Source of the DNA: Salinibaculum rarum
GTDB lineage: Archaea; Halobacteriota; Halobacteria; Halobacteriales; Haloarculaceae
Direction: 5' to 3'
Assembly (NCBI RefSeq): GCF_030505615.1
Contig: NZ_CP129992.1
Location: 2,418,001-2,482,000, forward strand
Length of the DNA stretch: 64,000 nt
Below are positions 53,804-62,629 of the stretch, in pieces (positions within the stretch are counted from its first letter, which is position 1; each line of letters starts with the position of its first letter). The notes under the pieces are model-generated. The model did no database searches. It was not told where the DNA came from and worked only from the letters and a program-made list of their open reading frames with translations. Both the position numbers and the translations under genes were made by a program.

Positions 53804-54913
53804 TTACTCAATAACACGATGTAGAACGCGTTCGAACTCTTCTACGCGGTCCCTCGCATCGTATTGCCGGGCAGCATTATATGCTTGCTGACTCAACTCG
53901 TCACGATGTTCCAGCGCCTGTTCAATAGCGGTTCTCCACTCCTCCATGTCCATCGGGTTCGAGACTACGCGTCCAGCATCGTTTATGTGCTCAGGGATGG
54001 CACCGCGGTCACTCCCGACAGCGGGGATTCCATTCGCGAACCCCTCAATAACCACACGAGGTCCGCCGCCCTCTTCAACCAGGGATGGAACGAGTATAAG
54101 GCTCGCGTTCTCGTACACTCTTTGCATGTTATCCACCCAGCCAAGGTGGTCCACATGGTTGAGGCCCGCTATTCGCTGTTGGTCCTCCTTGCTCGCAAAC
54201 TCGCCTGCAATCTGGAACTCGTAATTTGGGAAGTGCTCGGCGATACGGGCAGTCAAACGAGACCCTTTTAGCGTTGTTCGAGGATTTACGACCGTGAGGT
54301 ACTTTGGATCGACCGATGAGGCCCGAACGTCGTCGAGCGGAACGGGCGTTCTCACAATTGTCGAGTCACAGTCGAAGGTGTTGTGGAGAACGTCTTGGAG
54401 GAACTCACTGATAACGACGGTCTCCGACGCCGCGGCTAGGGCTTGACGATGCCACTGGAACAAGCGCTGGACGAACGGGTACTGGATCTTAACCGAGAAC
54501 GGTGCTCCCAGAAACGATGGTGTCTTTCGCTCGTCGAGATTCCATGGGTCGAACCGCGTGAATCCAAGTCCGGGAACGACGCCTACGGCAGGGACTCCGA
54601 GGTCATCTGCGGCAAGAAGCGTTGGAGCCATACATCGCCTGTCAGTCACTATAATGTCGGGGTCCACATCCGAGATATACGACCGGACCTTCGGTACCCA
54701 ATCCCGGTAGAACAGCCACTGGCCAAACCAGTACGGCGTGTACAATTCACGAGTCGAGACACGGTCTATCGGAAACGCATCAATAACTTCGCCCTCCTCG
54801 TACTGGAGTCCACGGACGTCGTGTCCGCGGCGAGCGAGTTCTGCACCCACCAGCGGCATGAATCCCACGTTCTCGTGTGCCCCAAAGTGAGAAGTGACCA
54901 GTAGAATCTGCAT
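53804..54913 (-). CDS. Glycosyltransferase, GT4/GT-B type
   Basis: The 369-residue protein starts MQILLVTSHFGAHENVGFMP. The C-terminal half shows YLTVVNPRTTLKGSRLTARIAE, FQIAGEF, and LVPSLVEEGGGPRVVIEGFANGIPAVGSDRGAIPE, a GT4 EGG/E-x7-E region. It is likely another glycan-chain extending enzyme. It converges on the sulfatase-like gene with 102 bases between, and its upstream region (54914-55166) is A+T-rich. Confidence 0.82.
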   Translation of the reverse strand: MQILLVTSHFGAHENVGFMPLVGAELARRGHDVRGLQYEEGEVIDAFPIDRVSTRELYTPYWFGQWLFYRDWVPKVRSYISDVDPDIIVTDRRCMAPTLLAADDLGVPAVGVVPGLGFTRFDPWNLDERKTPSFLGAPFSVKIQYPFVQRLFQWHRQALAAASETVVISEFLQDVLHNTFDCDSTIVRTPVPLDDVRASSVDPKYLTVVNPRTTLKGSRLTARIAEHFPNYEFQIAGEFASKEDQQRIAGLNHVDHLGWVDNMQRVYENASLILVPSLVEEGGGPRVVIEGFANGIPAVGSDRGAIPEHINDAGRVVSNPMDMEEWRTAIEQALEHRDELSQQAYNAARQYDARDRVEEFERVLHRVIE

Positions 54914-55166
54914 ATTTAAACGCGGTTGTGGTCCCTGTTAATCCTTTCTGAATGGGTAATCGAAAGGAGAGTTTCAGACGGGACATTAACGAGACATAGA
55001 AAATGAAAGCGAGAAATAGAGATTACAGCGTTGCTTAGCACAAATTGTTCAACGATATCCGATTAACTGCTTTCTAACAAGATGGACTACCTAGCGCAAT
55101 ATTGTAGGGTGGGGGATTTCATTATCGCTCTACATCCCGAACGAGCGTCTGGAGACACACCACTCA
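54914..55166. other. A+T-rich intergenic region, no gene recognised
   Basis: About 250 bases lie between the glycosyltransferase and the outer IS630 end. The frames are short. The sequence holds a likely minus-strand promoter for the 53804-54913 gene, and nothing else I can name. Confidence 0.4.
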
Positions 55167-55172
55167 TAGTGT

Positions 55173-55382
55173 TTAGGTCGAATCCTTACCGGTAAGATAT
55201 GGCCAAACGCTGGGTTCGCTGATTGCGTTCACACCTCGGGAGATGTAGTCCTTCAGCGATGAGATATCAGGGACAAGTCGATACTTGAACCACTCTTGCA
55301 GCTGGTCCCAACATCCTTCGACGGCGTTCAGTTCGGGAAGTTTCGACGGGAAGTACCACACTTCGAGATCATCCCCTCGCAC
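55173..55382 (-). pseudogene. C-terminal remnant of outer IS630 transposase
   Basis: The frame encodes RGDDLEVWYFPSKLPELNAV followed by EGCWDQLQEWFKYRLVPDIS, the final part of an IS630 DDE domain with the terminal glutamate (LNAVEGCWDQ). The start is missing, and its stop overlaps the left terminal repeat. The other half lies at 56539-56985. Confidence 0.65.
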
Positions 55383-55400
55383 GCACGAGACCGAACTGTC

Positions 55401-56565
55401 TATAGTGACTAGACTAACTTATTGAGATAGTTGTCAAGATGATTCTCGATCCACGAGGAGGCGAAGCTAAGTTGGTTGGTCAAATTTCCGAACAGTTCTG
55501 TGATTCGTCTTCGATACTCATCTCCACCTTCGACAATGAATGGCGAAGATTCCCACTTGAGACTCTTCCAAACTGGCTCGATCGGATTGAGATCGGGCGA
55601 TCCCACTGGAAGAAATATCAAATCTATCCCGAGTTCGTGTGCTCGCTTGCGCGTGTACTTACACACGTGTGACGAGAAATTATCCAACACGAGCAGAATC
55701 CGCTTGCCAGGATTCTGCTCGCGGACCTTCTCGAAACACCCGCAAATCTTCTCTTTCTCCTGATTCGGTGGAAACGACAGGACACTCTCACCGTTGAGGG
55801 CGTAGAATCCAGCTGCTGGTGTGTCGATCTTCACCAACTTCCGCTCAATGTGTGGCTCATCAACCGTATACATCCGCTGAGAATTGTCCCACGGTTGTGG
55901 GTGAGAGATATCGAAGAATCCGACAACAGCGCCTCCGTCTGTTCGGATATCCTCGTCGCGGTCCCAGTCTTCGTCGTCAGTATCATCTTCGCGTTTGTTG
56001 TGAGGTTGCTCAAGAGCCTCCTCGTCGAACGCGTACCTGACGCGTTCGTCGAGGATTTCTTCGGCGTTCTCTGGTCGCTCAGGGCGTTTTGTTCGAGGAA
56101 TGGCGTAGTGGAGGCCGAGTTTATCCAGAAACGTTGGGAGGTAATGTGGGTGATATTCGACATCGAACTCCTCGTTGAGAAGATGCTGAATCTCTTGTTT
56201 CTTCCAGGGCTGTCCCTCACGGAGGCGTGCAATGAGTTGTTCTTGTTCTGCTTCGTCGAGCTTCGGGGGCCTGCCGCCCCCGAAGTTCGGCGTCAGTTTT
56301 CCGAGTCCACCTTCGTTCCACCGTGTCACCCAGTTACTTGCCGTTCCTTGTGAGATCCCTATATCTTCGGCAGCAGTTGCCAGCGTTGCACCATTGTAGA
56401 GCCGTTTGAGAAAGGTGAGGCGTTTGTATTCCTTTATGTCGTCTGCCTCAGCCTGTAATCGGTCAAGTTCTCCCTCACTCAGATGTTTGACGACATTTCT
56501 CTCACGGCCAACCATACACCGTCCAACTCACGCCAGCTTCACAAAAGCTTCCCTGAGGTACTAAA
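55401..56565 (-). mobile_element. Inner IS630-family element with intact transposase
   Basis: This element sits inside the transposase gene of the outer element. Its ends are imperfect and start with TA: about 55403 (TAGTGACTAG...) and, on the other strand, about 56563 (TAGTACCTCAGGGAAG). Its ends also resemble the left end of the truncated copy at 48093. The exact bounds are uncertain by a few bases. Confidence 0.6.
55409..56515 (-). CDS. IS630-family transposase
   Basis: The 368-residue protein has an N-terminal helix-turn-helix (TLATAAEDIGISQGTASNWVTRWNEGG), FGGGRPPKLDEAEQEQL, a charged linker (DDTDDEDWDRDEDIRTDGGAVVGFFDISHPQP, holding the first catalytic Asp region), ILLVLDNFSSHVCK (second Asp) and LIFLPVGSPDLNPIEPVWKSLKW (the third acidic residue, Glu). 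All are IS630 hallmarks. It appears intact. Its N-terminal half is similar to the truncated copy at 48138. Confidence 0.85.
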   Translation of the reverse strand: MVGRERNVVKHLSEGELDRLQAEADDIKEYKRLTFLKRLYNGATLATAAEDIGISQGTASNWVTRWNEGGLGKLTPNFGGGRPPKLDEAEQEQLIARLREGQPWKKQEIQHLLNEEFDVEYHPHYLPTFLDKLGLHYAIPRTKRPERPENAEEILDERVRYAFDEEALEQPHNKREDDTDDEDWDRDEDIRTDGGAVVGFFDISHPQPWDNSQRMYTVDEPHIERKLVKIDTPAAGFYALNGESVLSFPPNQEKEKICGCFEKVREQNPGKRILLVLDNFSSHVCKYTRKRAHELGIDLIFLPVGSPDLNPIEPVWKSLKWESSPFIVEGGDEYRRRITELFGNLTNQLSFASSWIENHLDNYLNKLV

Positions 56566-56985
56566 GGACAGCCCGGCCTCTTTCAACAAGTCATACGTGT
56601 AGGTTTCGTGGTATTCGACGCCGTATTCCTCTTTGGCGTGATGAAGCAACAGTTTCGCTGACCAAGCTTGTTGGTCGTATCCGAGTTCGGTCGGTGGCTG
56701 TTGCAACTGCCCGAACAATCGCTCACGATCTTCGCCCTCGATTTTTGCTGGACCTCCTGGTCGAGGAGCGTCGTAAGGTGCCTGCTCGATCGGTTCTTTC
56801 TCGAACCGATCGAGCCAGTTGCGAATCGTTTTTTCGACAACACCGTGGCGGTCAGCCAGTGTATCCAGTTGATCGCCCTTCTTGCGCCCGATCGCCGCGA
56901 GAACACGTTCTCGCGGCTTTCCTTCGTCGATCTGGTCCTTGAAATCGTAGAGTTCTTCGAGCGTGATATCGTCAAGCCGACCCAT
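56539..56985 (-). pseudogene. N-terminal remnant of outer IS630 transposase
   Basis: ATG 56985 gives MGRLDDITLEELYDFKDQID, a helix-turn-helix around 35-60 (LDTLADRHGVVEKTIRNWLDRFE) and a region up to KEAGLSF, where the inner element begins. The final eight codons (STSGKLL and stop) belong to the inner element's end. The catalytic region is absent. Confidence 0.68.
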
Positions 56986-57131
56986 TACCAACACCAGCGT
57001 CTCTATCGGTAAAACAGTTCCCTAGACACTATCAAGCAATTTTATACGGAGGATGACGGAAAATCTAAAGGTCGCACGTTCCGTTCATTGCTCCGATGGC
57101 TTCAAATGCGCACGAGAATACACGTTGAATA

Positions 57132-58031
57132 ATGAGAGTCAATCGACTATTCGTGATTGGGATTGACGGGGTTGACGTGTCTATCGCAGAAGATCAGGAC
57201 ATGTTGCTCTCAGATCACGTTCGGTGGGACCTTAATGATTACCCGAAAAACCATACTTACCGTATCTGGCCGAGTATGTATACGGGCGCGCTCCCACACC
57301 GCAATCCAGATCTCCCGGATCCGCTAGCGACAAAATCTAACGATGCAGCGGCAAATTGGCGGTCTGGGCCGCTAAGAGCGGTAAGTCGAGCGGCGAACTC
57401 GGTTGTTCCTCAGGCCCTTCGATCATGGGTGGGGAATCTCTTGTTAGAACGTGGTCTAGCGAAGGTTAACCCTGAGGCCGATGACTGGCCCGACACAGTC
57501 TTCGACGATCACTTGAGTCAAGCGATCAACATTCCTGTCTATAATCCACTCCCAGTTCAGGAGGACCTCAAGAGCGGTTGGATTGACCGTGTACGTTCGG
57601 GTAATGCCGGGCTAGATGCACTTGCAGAACTCGCTGATGAGGAAATGAAAGTCGTGAACAATACCTTGAATGAGGCGCTCAGCCGTGGCTACGATCTTAC
57701 ATGGGGATATATTTACTCACCCGACATCTTCGGCCATCTTGATTACGACCATAGCTACCCCCGGCGAGCGAAGCTGGTCTGGGACGAGGTCGTCGAGCCA
57801 CTACGCGCTAAGTTGGGAGAAGACGACGAACTTGTGGTCATCTCTGATCATGGTATGAGAGATGTTGACGGCGTGGGTGAGCATCGGCCGCCAGGTTGGT
57901 TCGCTACTACGGTTGATGATGGTAATTTGCCGCAAAAGCCCGTTGCGGTCCGTGACTGGATTGACAATCTACTTGGCGACCGTACCCAGCGCCGGGAGGA
58001 GACGCTACGCAATCTTGGATACATCGAGTAG
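57132..58031 (+). CDS. Alkaline-phosphatase-superfamily phosphodiesterase-like protein
   Basis: The 299-residue protein shows LFVIGIDGVDVS (metal-binding Asp12), RIWPSMYTGALPHRN (candidate nucleophile Ser48), and YSPDIFGHLDYDHS with VVISDHGMRDVDGVGEH (metal ligands), the pattern of type I phosphodiesterase/nucleotide pyrophosphatases. It is shorter than classical family members. No signal peptide is seen. It could remove or transfer a phospho-group during glycan assembly. It has its own promoter region just after the IS630 patch. Confidence 0.72.
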   Translation: MRVNRLFVIGIDGVDVSIAEDQDMLLSDHVRWDLNDYPKNHTYRIWPSMYTGALPHRNPDLPDPLATKSNDAAANWRSGPLRAVSRAANSVVPQALRSWVGNLLLERGLAKVNPEADDWPDTVFDDHLSQAINIPVYNPLPVQEDLKSGWIDRVRSGNAGLDALAELADEEMKVVNNTLNEALSRGYDLTWGYIYSPDIFGHLDYDHSYPRRAKLVWDEVVEPLRAKLGEDDELVVISDHGMRDVDGVGEHRPPGWFATTVDDGNLPQKPVAVRDWIDNLLGDRTQRREETLRNLGYIE

Positions 58032-58055
58032 CAGTCCAGAAGCACTGGCCGTCGT

Positions 58056-59483
58056 TCAAGCGAGTGCTGCTGTGAGGAGAGCATAAACTTTCCTCCGGAT
58101 TCTTCCAGAGAGCGCGAACAGCACCGTGAAGTAAGTCGCCGCCCCAAGTCCGACAACGGGAAGCAACAGCAACACGGAACGGATATCAACGAACTGCCTC
58201 GTCCCAAGAACCACCAACGACATAACCGTCGCTGCGAGCGCTTGCTCCCCGAGCTCATCAATCGGTACGGCTATGTCTACCTCAGAAGTGACAGCCCTCC
58301 ACGAAAGCCCGAGCGTAATTCCAACCGATATCACAGTAGCTATAACTGCACCGACAACGCCAAACATGGGGATAAGTGCCACGTTAAGGAGTACATTCAG
58401 AATTATGAATATAAGGTTAATCCGGAACGTAACATCCGGTAAATCGAGTCCATTAAGTGCGGCAAGTAGCTGTTCCTGATAACCCCGTAGTACCACGGCC
58501 GAAGCAAGGCCGACGAGAATCCACTTTCCAGTCGTAAACTCTGGACCGTAGATGCTGAGTACGGGGCGACCAATAACGAGTGCCCCTATCAAGCCGCCGA
58601 TCGGGATGATGCTGGTATAGATTAGTGACTCATAGACGATCTGTTCAACACGTGCACGGTTCTCCGCGGCGTTCACGTTCGAAACTTCAGGAAAGAGGTT
58701 GTTCTGGAGTGCACGGCCGACGATACCGAAGAACATCGCGAGCGTCCAGGCCACCCGATAGACTCCAACTTGGGACTGTACGACGAAGAAACCTAACACA
58801 GTTATATCAACCCAAGAATATGCATGGCTCCGTATTGAGGAGAGTACAGAGTATTTTGCATAATCATAGAGACTAACTATGTGGTCAAGACCGGGACGAG
58901 CGAGGCCTGCATCAAGAAAACGAAAGAGGTAACAAATACCAATAATGGCCGCAAACGCGTAGCTGGCCACGACACCGGCAAACATACCGAATATTTCAGC
59001 CCCGAAAGCTACAAGGGTAACCTGGACCACAACCCGGACCAATCGCTCCAGAGCGTCAAGAATATCAGCAACATCTGCACGCTGGTACCCACGGATTGAC
59101 TGCTGTAAAGCGCCGTTGATGGCATAGCTGACGAAGAAAATCGCAGCGATAAGGAATGCATACTCGCCGCCCACGTATGAGTTTATTGAGTTACGAAACG
59201 TCACCACAAGCAGAACCACAACCAGTCCAATCACCCACTGTATCGCCATCGCGGCCGTGAGATACTGTGTGCTGTCCTGCCCCTCACTAATCCGCTTAAC
59301 TGCAGATGGAGTGAGACCTAGGTCCGCTAATTGTAGCCATTTAACGACGCTCATACCCAGCGCGAAAACTCCTAATGCAGCAGCACCGAGCGTACGTGCA
59401 AAGTAGAGTGTTCCGAGAAAGCCAACGACTGATATGACGACGTAGGAGAATGTCGAAGTGAGGATTTTATGAGTGAGTTTCAT
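58056..59483 (-). CDS. Polysaccharide flippase (Wzx/AglR-like)
   Basis: The 475-residue integral membrane protein has about 14 hydrophobic segments and belongs to the MATE-like polysaccharide biosynthesis transporters. The N-terminal FARTLGAAALGVFALG and LADLGLTPSAVKRISEG match Wzx/RfbX. In haloarchaea this class includes AglR, which affects delivery of lipid-linked glycan to the outer face. It lies in the glycan island in the expected role of flipping the charged lipid for AglB. It converges on the phosphodiesterase-like gene, 24 bases apart. A TATA-like AATATTAA lies at about 59495-59503. Confidence 0.85.
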   Translation of the reverse strand: MKLTHKILTSTFSYVVISVVGFLGTLYFARTLGAAALGVFALGMSVVKWLQLADLGLTPSAVKRISEGQDSTQYLTAAMAIQWVIGLVVVLLVVTFRNSINSYVGGEYAFLIAAIFFVSYAINGALQQSIRGYQRADVADILDALERLVRVVVQVTLVAFGAEIFGMFAGVVASYAFAAIIGICYLFRFLDAGLARPGLDHIVSLYDYAKYSVLSSIRSHAYSWVDITVLGFFVVQSQVGVYRVAWTLAMFFGIVGRALQNNLFPEVSNVNAAENRARVEQIVYESLIYTSIIPIGGLIGALVIGRPVLSIYGPEFTTGKWILVGLASAVVLRGYQEQLLAALNGLDLPDVTFRINLIFIILNVLLNVALIPMFGVVGAVIATVISVGITLGLSWRAVTSEVDIAVPIDELGEQALAATVMSLVVLGTRQFVDIRSVLLLLPVVGLGAATYFTVLFALSGRIRRKVYALLTAALA

Positions 59484-59730
59484 ATAATCCGAAACTTAAT
59501 ATTAAAGTTCCCCGGAAAGAATGCATAGCCGTTCCCAGTCGAAGCGTCCCTTTCGCCTTCGAGTACCGACCGTATTTTTCCGACGTACCATGTTTGACTT
59601 AGAGAGTATCCGCGCCTCTCACAGAGGTTGAGACGGAGAATAATAGTCGGATCGTTTCTACGTCAGCTGCCCAGCGCGTGACTTGTCCCGACCCTATGAG
59701 TCCTTTAATTCTGAGCAACTCTGGTATATG
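59484..59730. other. Intergenic region before the IS4-type element
   Basis: There is no convincing gene in these 247 bases. A+T runs at 59493-59506 could be the promoter of the flippase gene. The segment ends at GGTATATG (59723-59730), which is nearly repeated after the right end of the IS4-type element (GGTATGTG, 61341-61348). Confidence 0.4.
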
Positions 59731-59835
59731 CTGTCGCGTTTCCAGTATTTAAAACCGGCGTGAAGCTGTCGCGTTTCCAGTATTTAAAACCGGCGTGAAG
59801 CTGTCGCGTTTCCAGTATTTAAAACCGGCGCGAAG
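59731..59835 (+). repeat. Three tandem 35-bp repeats containing TATTTAAAA
   Basis: The copies are 59731-59765, 59766-59800 and 59801-59835. The first two are identical; the third has one T to C change near its end (CGGCGC). Each unit carries TATTTAAAA at unit positions 16-24, a good haloarchaeal TATA box. Each also has the IS terminal CTGTCGCG. There are no spacers, so it is not a CRISPR array. Confidence 0.85.
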
Positions 59836-59852
59836 CCGGTAGTGACGACCTG

Positions 59853-60821
59853 ATGACTCGGTGTTCAGGCAAATCAGTCAGGTCGTCATTGGGTGAAACG
59901 CACGCTGAAAACTTCAATCTTGACCAGTCCACAGCCAGCGCAGTGTACTCGCTGCTCGACGAAGTCGACAGCGAGTCCATCGCCGACGAGTTCGACATCG
60001 GCAAGCACAGCAAGAAACACGACTTCGACAACCACCTCAAAGTCGCCGTGCGTGAAGGGATCGATCCCTCAGACTCGCTTGCCACACTCGAAGAAACCTC
60101 CTATACAGCCGCTGAAATGGAGAAGATGGCTGCCTCTACGTTCTCACGGTACACGAACGACCGCGACTACCGCGCGGTCGTTCGTACCATGTTCGAGCTA
60201 CTCCATACCCCACAGTTGGCCCATCAACGAGCCGTCGAACGAAAACGACTCCAGCGACTCACGCGAGGCGTTGTTGCGACCGATGCGACAAATCTCGAAC
60301 TCACACGGTCGGTCGTCGTCTCGGACGACTTCGTCGGAGACGACGAGCAGTCCTACGAGATCGACACTGGCGACGGTGGCATCAAACTCCATCTTGCCGC
60401 GCGTGTCGACGGAGAACACAAGCATCCGCTCGGTGCGACCGTGACAGAAGGTGAGACCCACGAAAACCCGCAGTTTGAGCATCTCTACGGCGATGTCGAG
60501 GTCTTTCCAGACCTCGACTCGCCGATCTGGGTCTTTGACCGTGGCTACACACGCTACGAGCGCTTTTGCGGCTTCACAGCCATCAACGATGACTTCATCA
60601 CACTGCTAGAATCGGACGCTCGGTACGATGTCTGTGAACAGATCCAGACCGCTGAGGTAACCGACGGTGATGAAACACGGCAGGTACGGGACGACCGTAT
60701 CGAACTCGCCGACACAGGAGAACAGTTCCGGCGAGTAGTGCTTGAAACGCCGGACGGAGAGCAACTCGAGTACCTGACGACGCTCGCTCTCAGGCGGCTC
60801 GCATTCGTGACTGGATTCTGA
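59853..60821 (+). pseudogene. IS4-type (ISH3-like) transposase, C-terminus lost
   Basis: The 322-codon frame holds SESIADEFDIGKHSKKHDFD, the first catalytic part RGVVATDATNLELTRSVVV, VTEGETHENPQFEHLYGD and PIWVFDRGYTRYERFCGF (second catalytic Asp region). It is normal until QLEYLTTL. The last residues (ALRRLAFVTGF) are read from the right arm of a downstream hairpin, so a deletion has fused the coding region to the 3' end. The catalytic Glu region and the C-terminal domain are missing. Confidence 0.75.
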
Positions 60822-60962
60822 TTAATCAAGGGAGATTACCGCCCTATCCAGCAGCATATATCAGATTAAGAGTAACATCTGAGTCCGACTCATCACTGCT
60901 GGGTCAAATTCAGGTCCAACTGCGTCGTCCAGTGAATTAATTTTGAACGTGCAACAGGGTAT
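60786..60962 (+). repeat. Right-end segment, copy A
   Basis: This is 177 bases and similar in order to 61170-61345. Both begin with CTCTCAGGCGGC, share CATATATCAGATT in the middle, and end with GAATTAATTTTGAACGTGCA then ACAGGGTAT. Single-base differences are spread along it, so the copies are not recent. Confidence 0.75.
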
Positions 60963-61126
60963 CCCGGCTAAAGTCGTTCACTGGACTTGATCGCGTCCGC
61001 GCACGCAAGGAGAACAACGTTGAAACTCACGTTGTTCTCTCAGCGGTCGCACTGGTTGCAGCGTCACTGACCGCAAAACGCCACGGCAAGCCAGGACTGA
61101 TACGATCGCCAAGTCGACTCATCTGA
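60962..61126 (+). pseudogene. C-terminal remnant of an IS4-type transposase
   Basis: The frame reads SRLKSFTGLDRVRARKENNV then ETHVVLSAVALVAASLTAKR and HGKPGLIRSPSRLI, followed by TGA at 61124-61126. This is the conserved C-terminus of haloarchaeal IS4-type (ISH3-like) transposases. It lies after the first right end and so belongs to a second, partly deleted copy of the same element. Confidence 0.6.
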
Positions 61127-61152
61127 GCGACACTGATATCTGCGCAGATGTC

Positions 61153-61182
61153 GCCGCCTGAGAGGCATCGCTCTCAGGCGGC
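61153..61182. terminator. Perfect 12-bp hairpin after the transposase end
   Basis: GCCGCCTGAGAG (61153-61164) and CTCTCAGGCGGC (61171-61182) pair fully around the loop GCATCG, 26 bases after the stop codon. It may end or stabilise the transposase mRNA. Only its right arm is present in the other copy (60787-60798). Confidence 0.5.
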
Positions 61183-61345
61183 TCGCGTTTGTGATTGAAT
61201 CCTGACTAATCGGGGCAGATTACCAGTTGATTAAGCTGCATATATCAGATTGGAGTGGTATCTCGGTCCGGTTCATCACTACCGAGCCAGATTCAGGCTT
61301 GACTGTGCCGTCCGGCGAATTAATTTTGAACGTGCAACAGGGTAT
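61170..61345 (+). repeat. Right-end segment, copy B
   Basis: The second copy of the segment at 60786-60962. It begins in the right arm of the hairpin and ends in the IS end GTGCAACAG followed by GGTAT. Confidence 0.75.
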
Positions 61346-61489
61346 GTGAGTAAATAATGAGCTTCGTCAGAATTTCGAAGTCGCTTCTTTAATTACTACT
61401 CAGGCGAATATATAGCACATGTATCGAATGCGAGCGGTGACTAAGAATGCAAATCATTCAGACCTTCGGAGGGCCAATTCACTCTGATA

Positions 61490-62593
61490 ATGCGCGTCCT
61501 CTACGTGTACTGGAGTGAGTTTCGCGAAGACCAAGCCCACGCAAATCAGATTGTTCATACATGTAACGCCCTTAATGATCGGGGACATGGGGTAACAGTA
61601 ATAGCTGCGGGCGACATCAAATCGTATGCCGAGATTCACGATCTCCCGCTTAGGTTCAAGCACTATCGTGTTCCACAACTTCAAGTCGCCGGGAAAACGG
61701 GACGGGCATTTTACTATCTCGTTAACCTTCTCTCCGCTCAATTATTTGATGTTATATTCACGAGAGACATTTCCTTTCTCAGAGTGATTCGAGCTTTCCC
61801 CTTCCCTCTCTCTACTCCTGTAGTCTACGAGGCTCACAAGGTGTACAGCTATATCGACCAGGTTTCGGAGGGAGACGAATTGAGCCGATGCCAAGTGGCA
61901 GATAAGATCGTTACTATCTCTCAAGGTATTGCTGATGACCTCTCGGAATTAGGGGTTGAGGTGGCGGGAATCGTTCCTGATGCTGCCGACGTGAGCCAGT
62001 TGCCGACCGCCTCGGAGACGGAGATTCGTACTTCGCTTGGCATTCCCTCGGATGAAAAGCTGGTGGTCTATACAGGGAGTTTGTCGACATGGAAAAATGA
62101 TCTTGGACTCACAATTGATGCATTCGCGTCAGTCGTAGCTGAACGGCCAGAGGTCCGTCTCTCAATTGTTGGAGGAGGAAGCGAACTTGAAGAGCTCCGG
62201 AAGCGAGCACGCGAGACAGCCCCAAGTGAAGCGATTAAGTTTCCCGGCCACGTCTCGCAGTCGACAGTTTTCGATTATCTCGCCGTTGCGGATGTCGGGG
62301 TCGTTCCCCTACGACCCGTCGATAGAATCGCAACACGCTACACCTCGCCACTAAAGCTGTACGAGTATCTTGTGTCCGACATCAACGTTGTCGCTGCGGA
62401 AGTACCGTCGATTACATCTGCCACAGCTGATATTGACGGCGTCTTCACCTACGAACCTGGCAACCTAAACGAGTTCGTCCGTGCCCTGCAACGAGCACTC
62501 GATGCCCCTCGTCCGAAGCGCAGTCCGGACGACTTTTCCTATGCGCGGCGGGCTAAACAGTTAGAATCAATCTTCTCTACGGCATTATCGTAG
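61490..62593 (+). CDS. GT4 family glycosyltransferase
   Basis: The 367-residue GT-B protein starts MRVLYVYWSEFREDQAHANQ and has VVYTGSLSTWKNDLGLTIDA, LSIVGGGSELEELRK and the SPLKLYEYLVSDINVVAAEVPS region used for nucleotide-sugar binding. The start follows an A+T-rich stretch after the IS4-type element. It is followed 36 bases later by asnB on the same strand. Confidence 0.84.
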   Translation: MRVLYVYWSEFREDQAHANQIVHTCNALNDRGHGVTVIAAGDIKSYAEIHDLPLRFKHYRVPQLQVAGKTGRAFYYLVNLLSAQLFDVIFTRDISFLRVIRAFPFPLSTPVVYEAHKVYSYIDQVSEGDELSRCQVADKIVTISQGIADDLSELGVEVAGIVPDAADVSQLPTASETEIRTSLGIPSDEKLVVYTGSLSTWKNDLGLTIDAFASVVAERPEVRLSIVGGGSELEELRKRARETAPSEAIKFPGHVSQSTVFDYLAVADVGVVPLRPVDRIATRYTSPLKLYEYLVSDINVVAAEVPSITSATADIDGVFTYEPGNLNEFVRALQRALDAPRPKRSPDDFSYARRAKQLESIFSTALS

Positions 62594-62629
62594 TCTTGAT
62601 ACGGACACGGATGTCACAATACTACAACG

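Larger units (their letters stand above)
55167..57032 (-). mobile_element. Outer IS630-type element interrupted by a second IS630
   Basis: The ends are matching inverted repeats, TAGTGTTTAGG (55167-55177) on the left and CCTAGACACTA (57021-57031) on the right, with TA at each tip, the IS630 target. Its transposase is split: the N-terminal half is at 56539-56985 and the C-terminal part at 55173-55382. Another element sits between, and the middle of the gene is missing. Confidence 0.65.
59731..61340 (+). mobile_element. Rearranged IS4-type element with triplicated left end
   Basis: The element opens with three tandem 35-bp units starting CTGTCGCGTTTCC, continues with a transposase gene that lost its C-terminus, and then has two copies of a right-end segment, both ending GCAACAG. 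The left unit and right end are imperfect inverted repeats (CTGTCGCGTTT against CTGTTGCACGTT, read on the other strand). The flanks GGTATATG and GGTATGTG match at seven of eight bases and may be a target duplication. It is a dead, rearranged element. Confidence 0.68.

Noticed and set aside
59731-59835. Possible CRISPR array
   Set aside because: The three copies touch each other without spacers and contain an IS terminal sequence; no cas genes are nearby.
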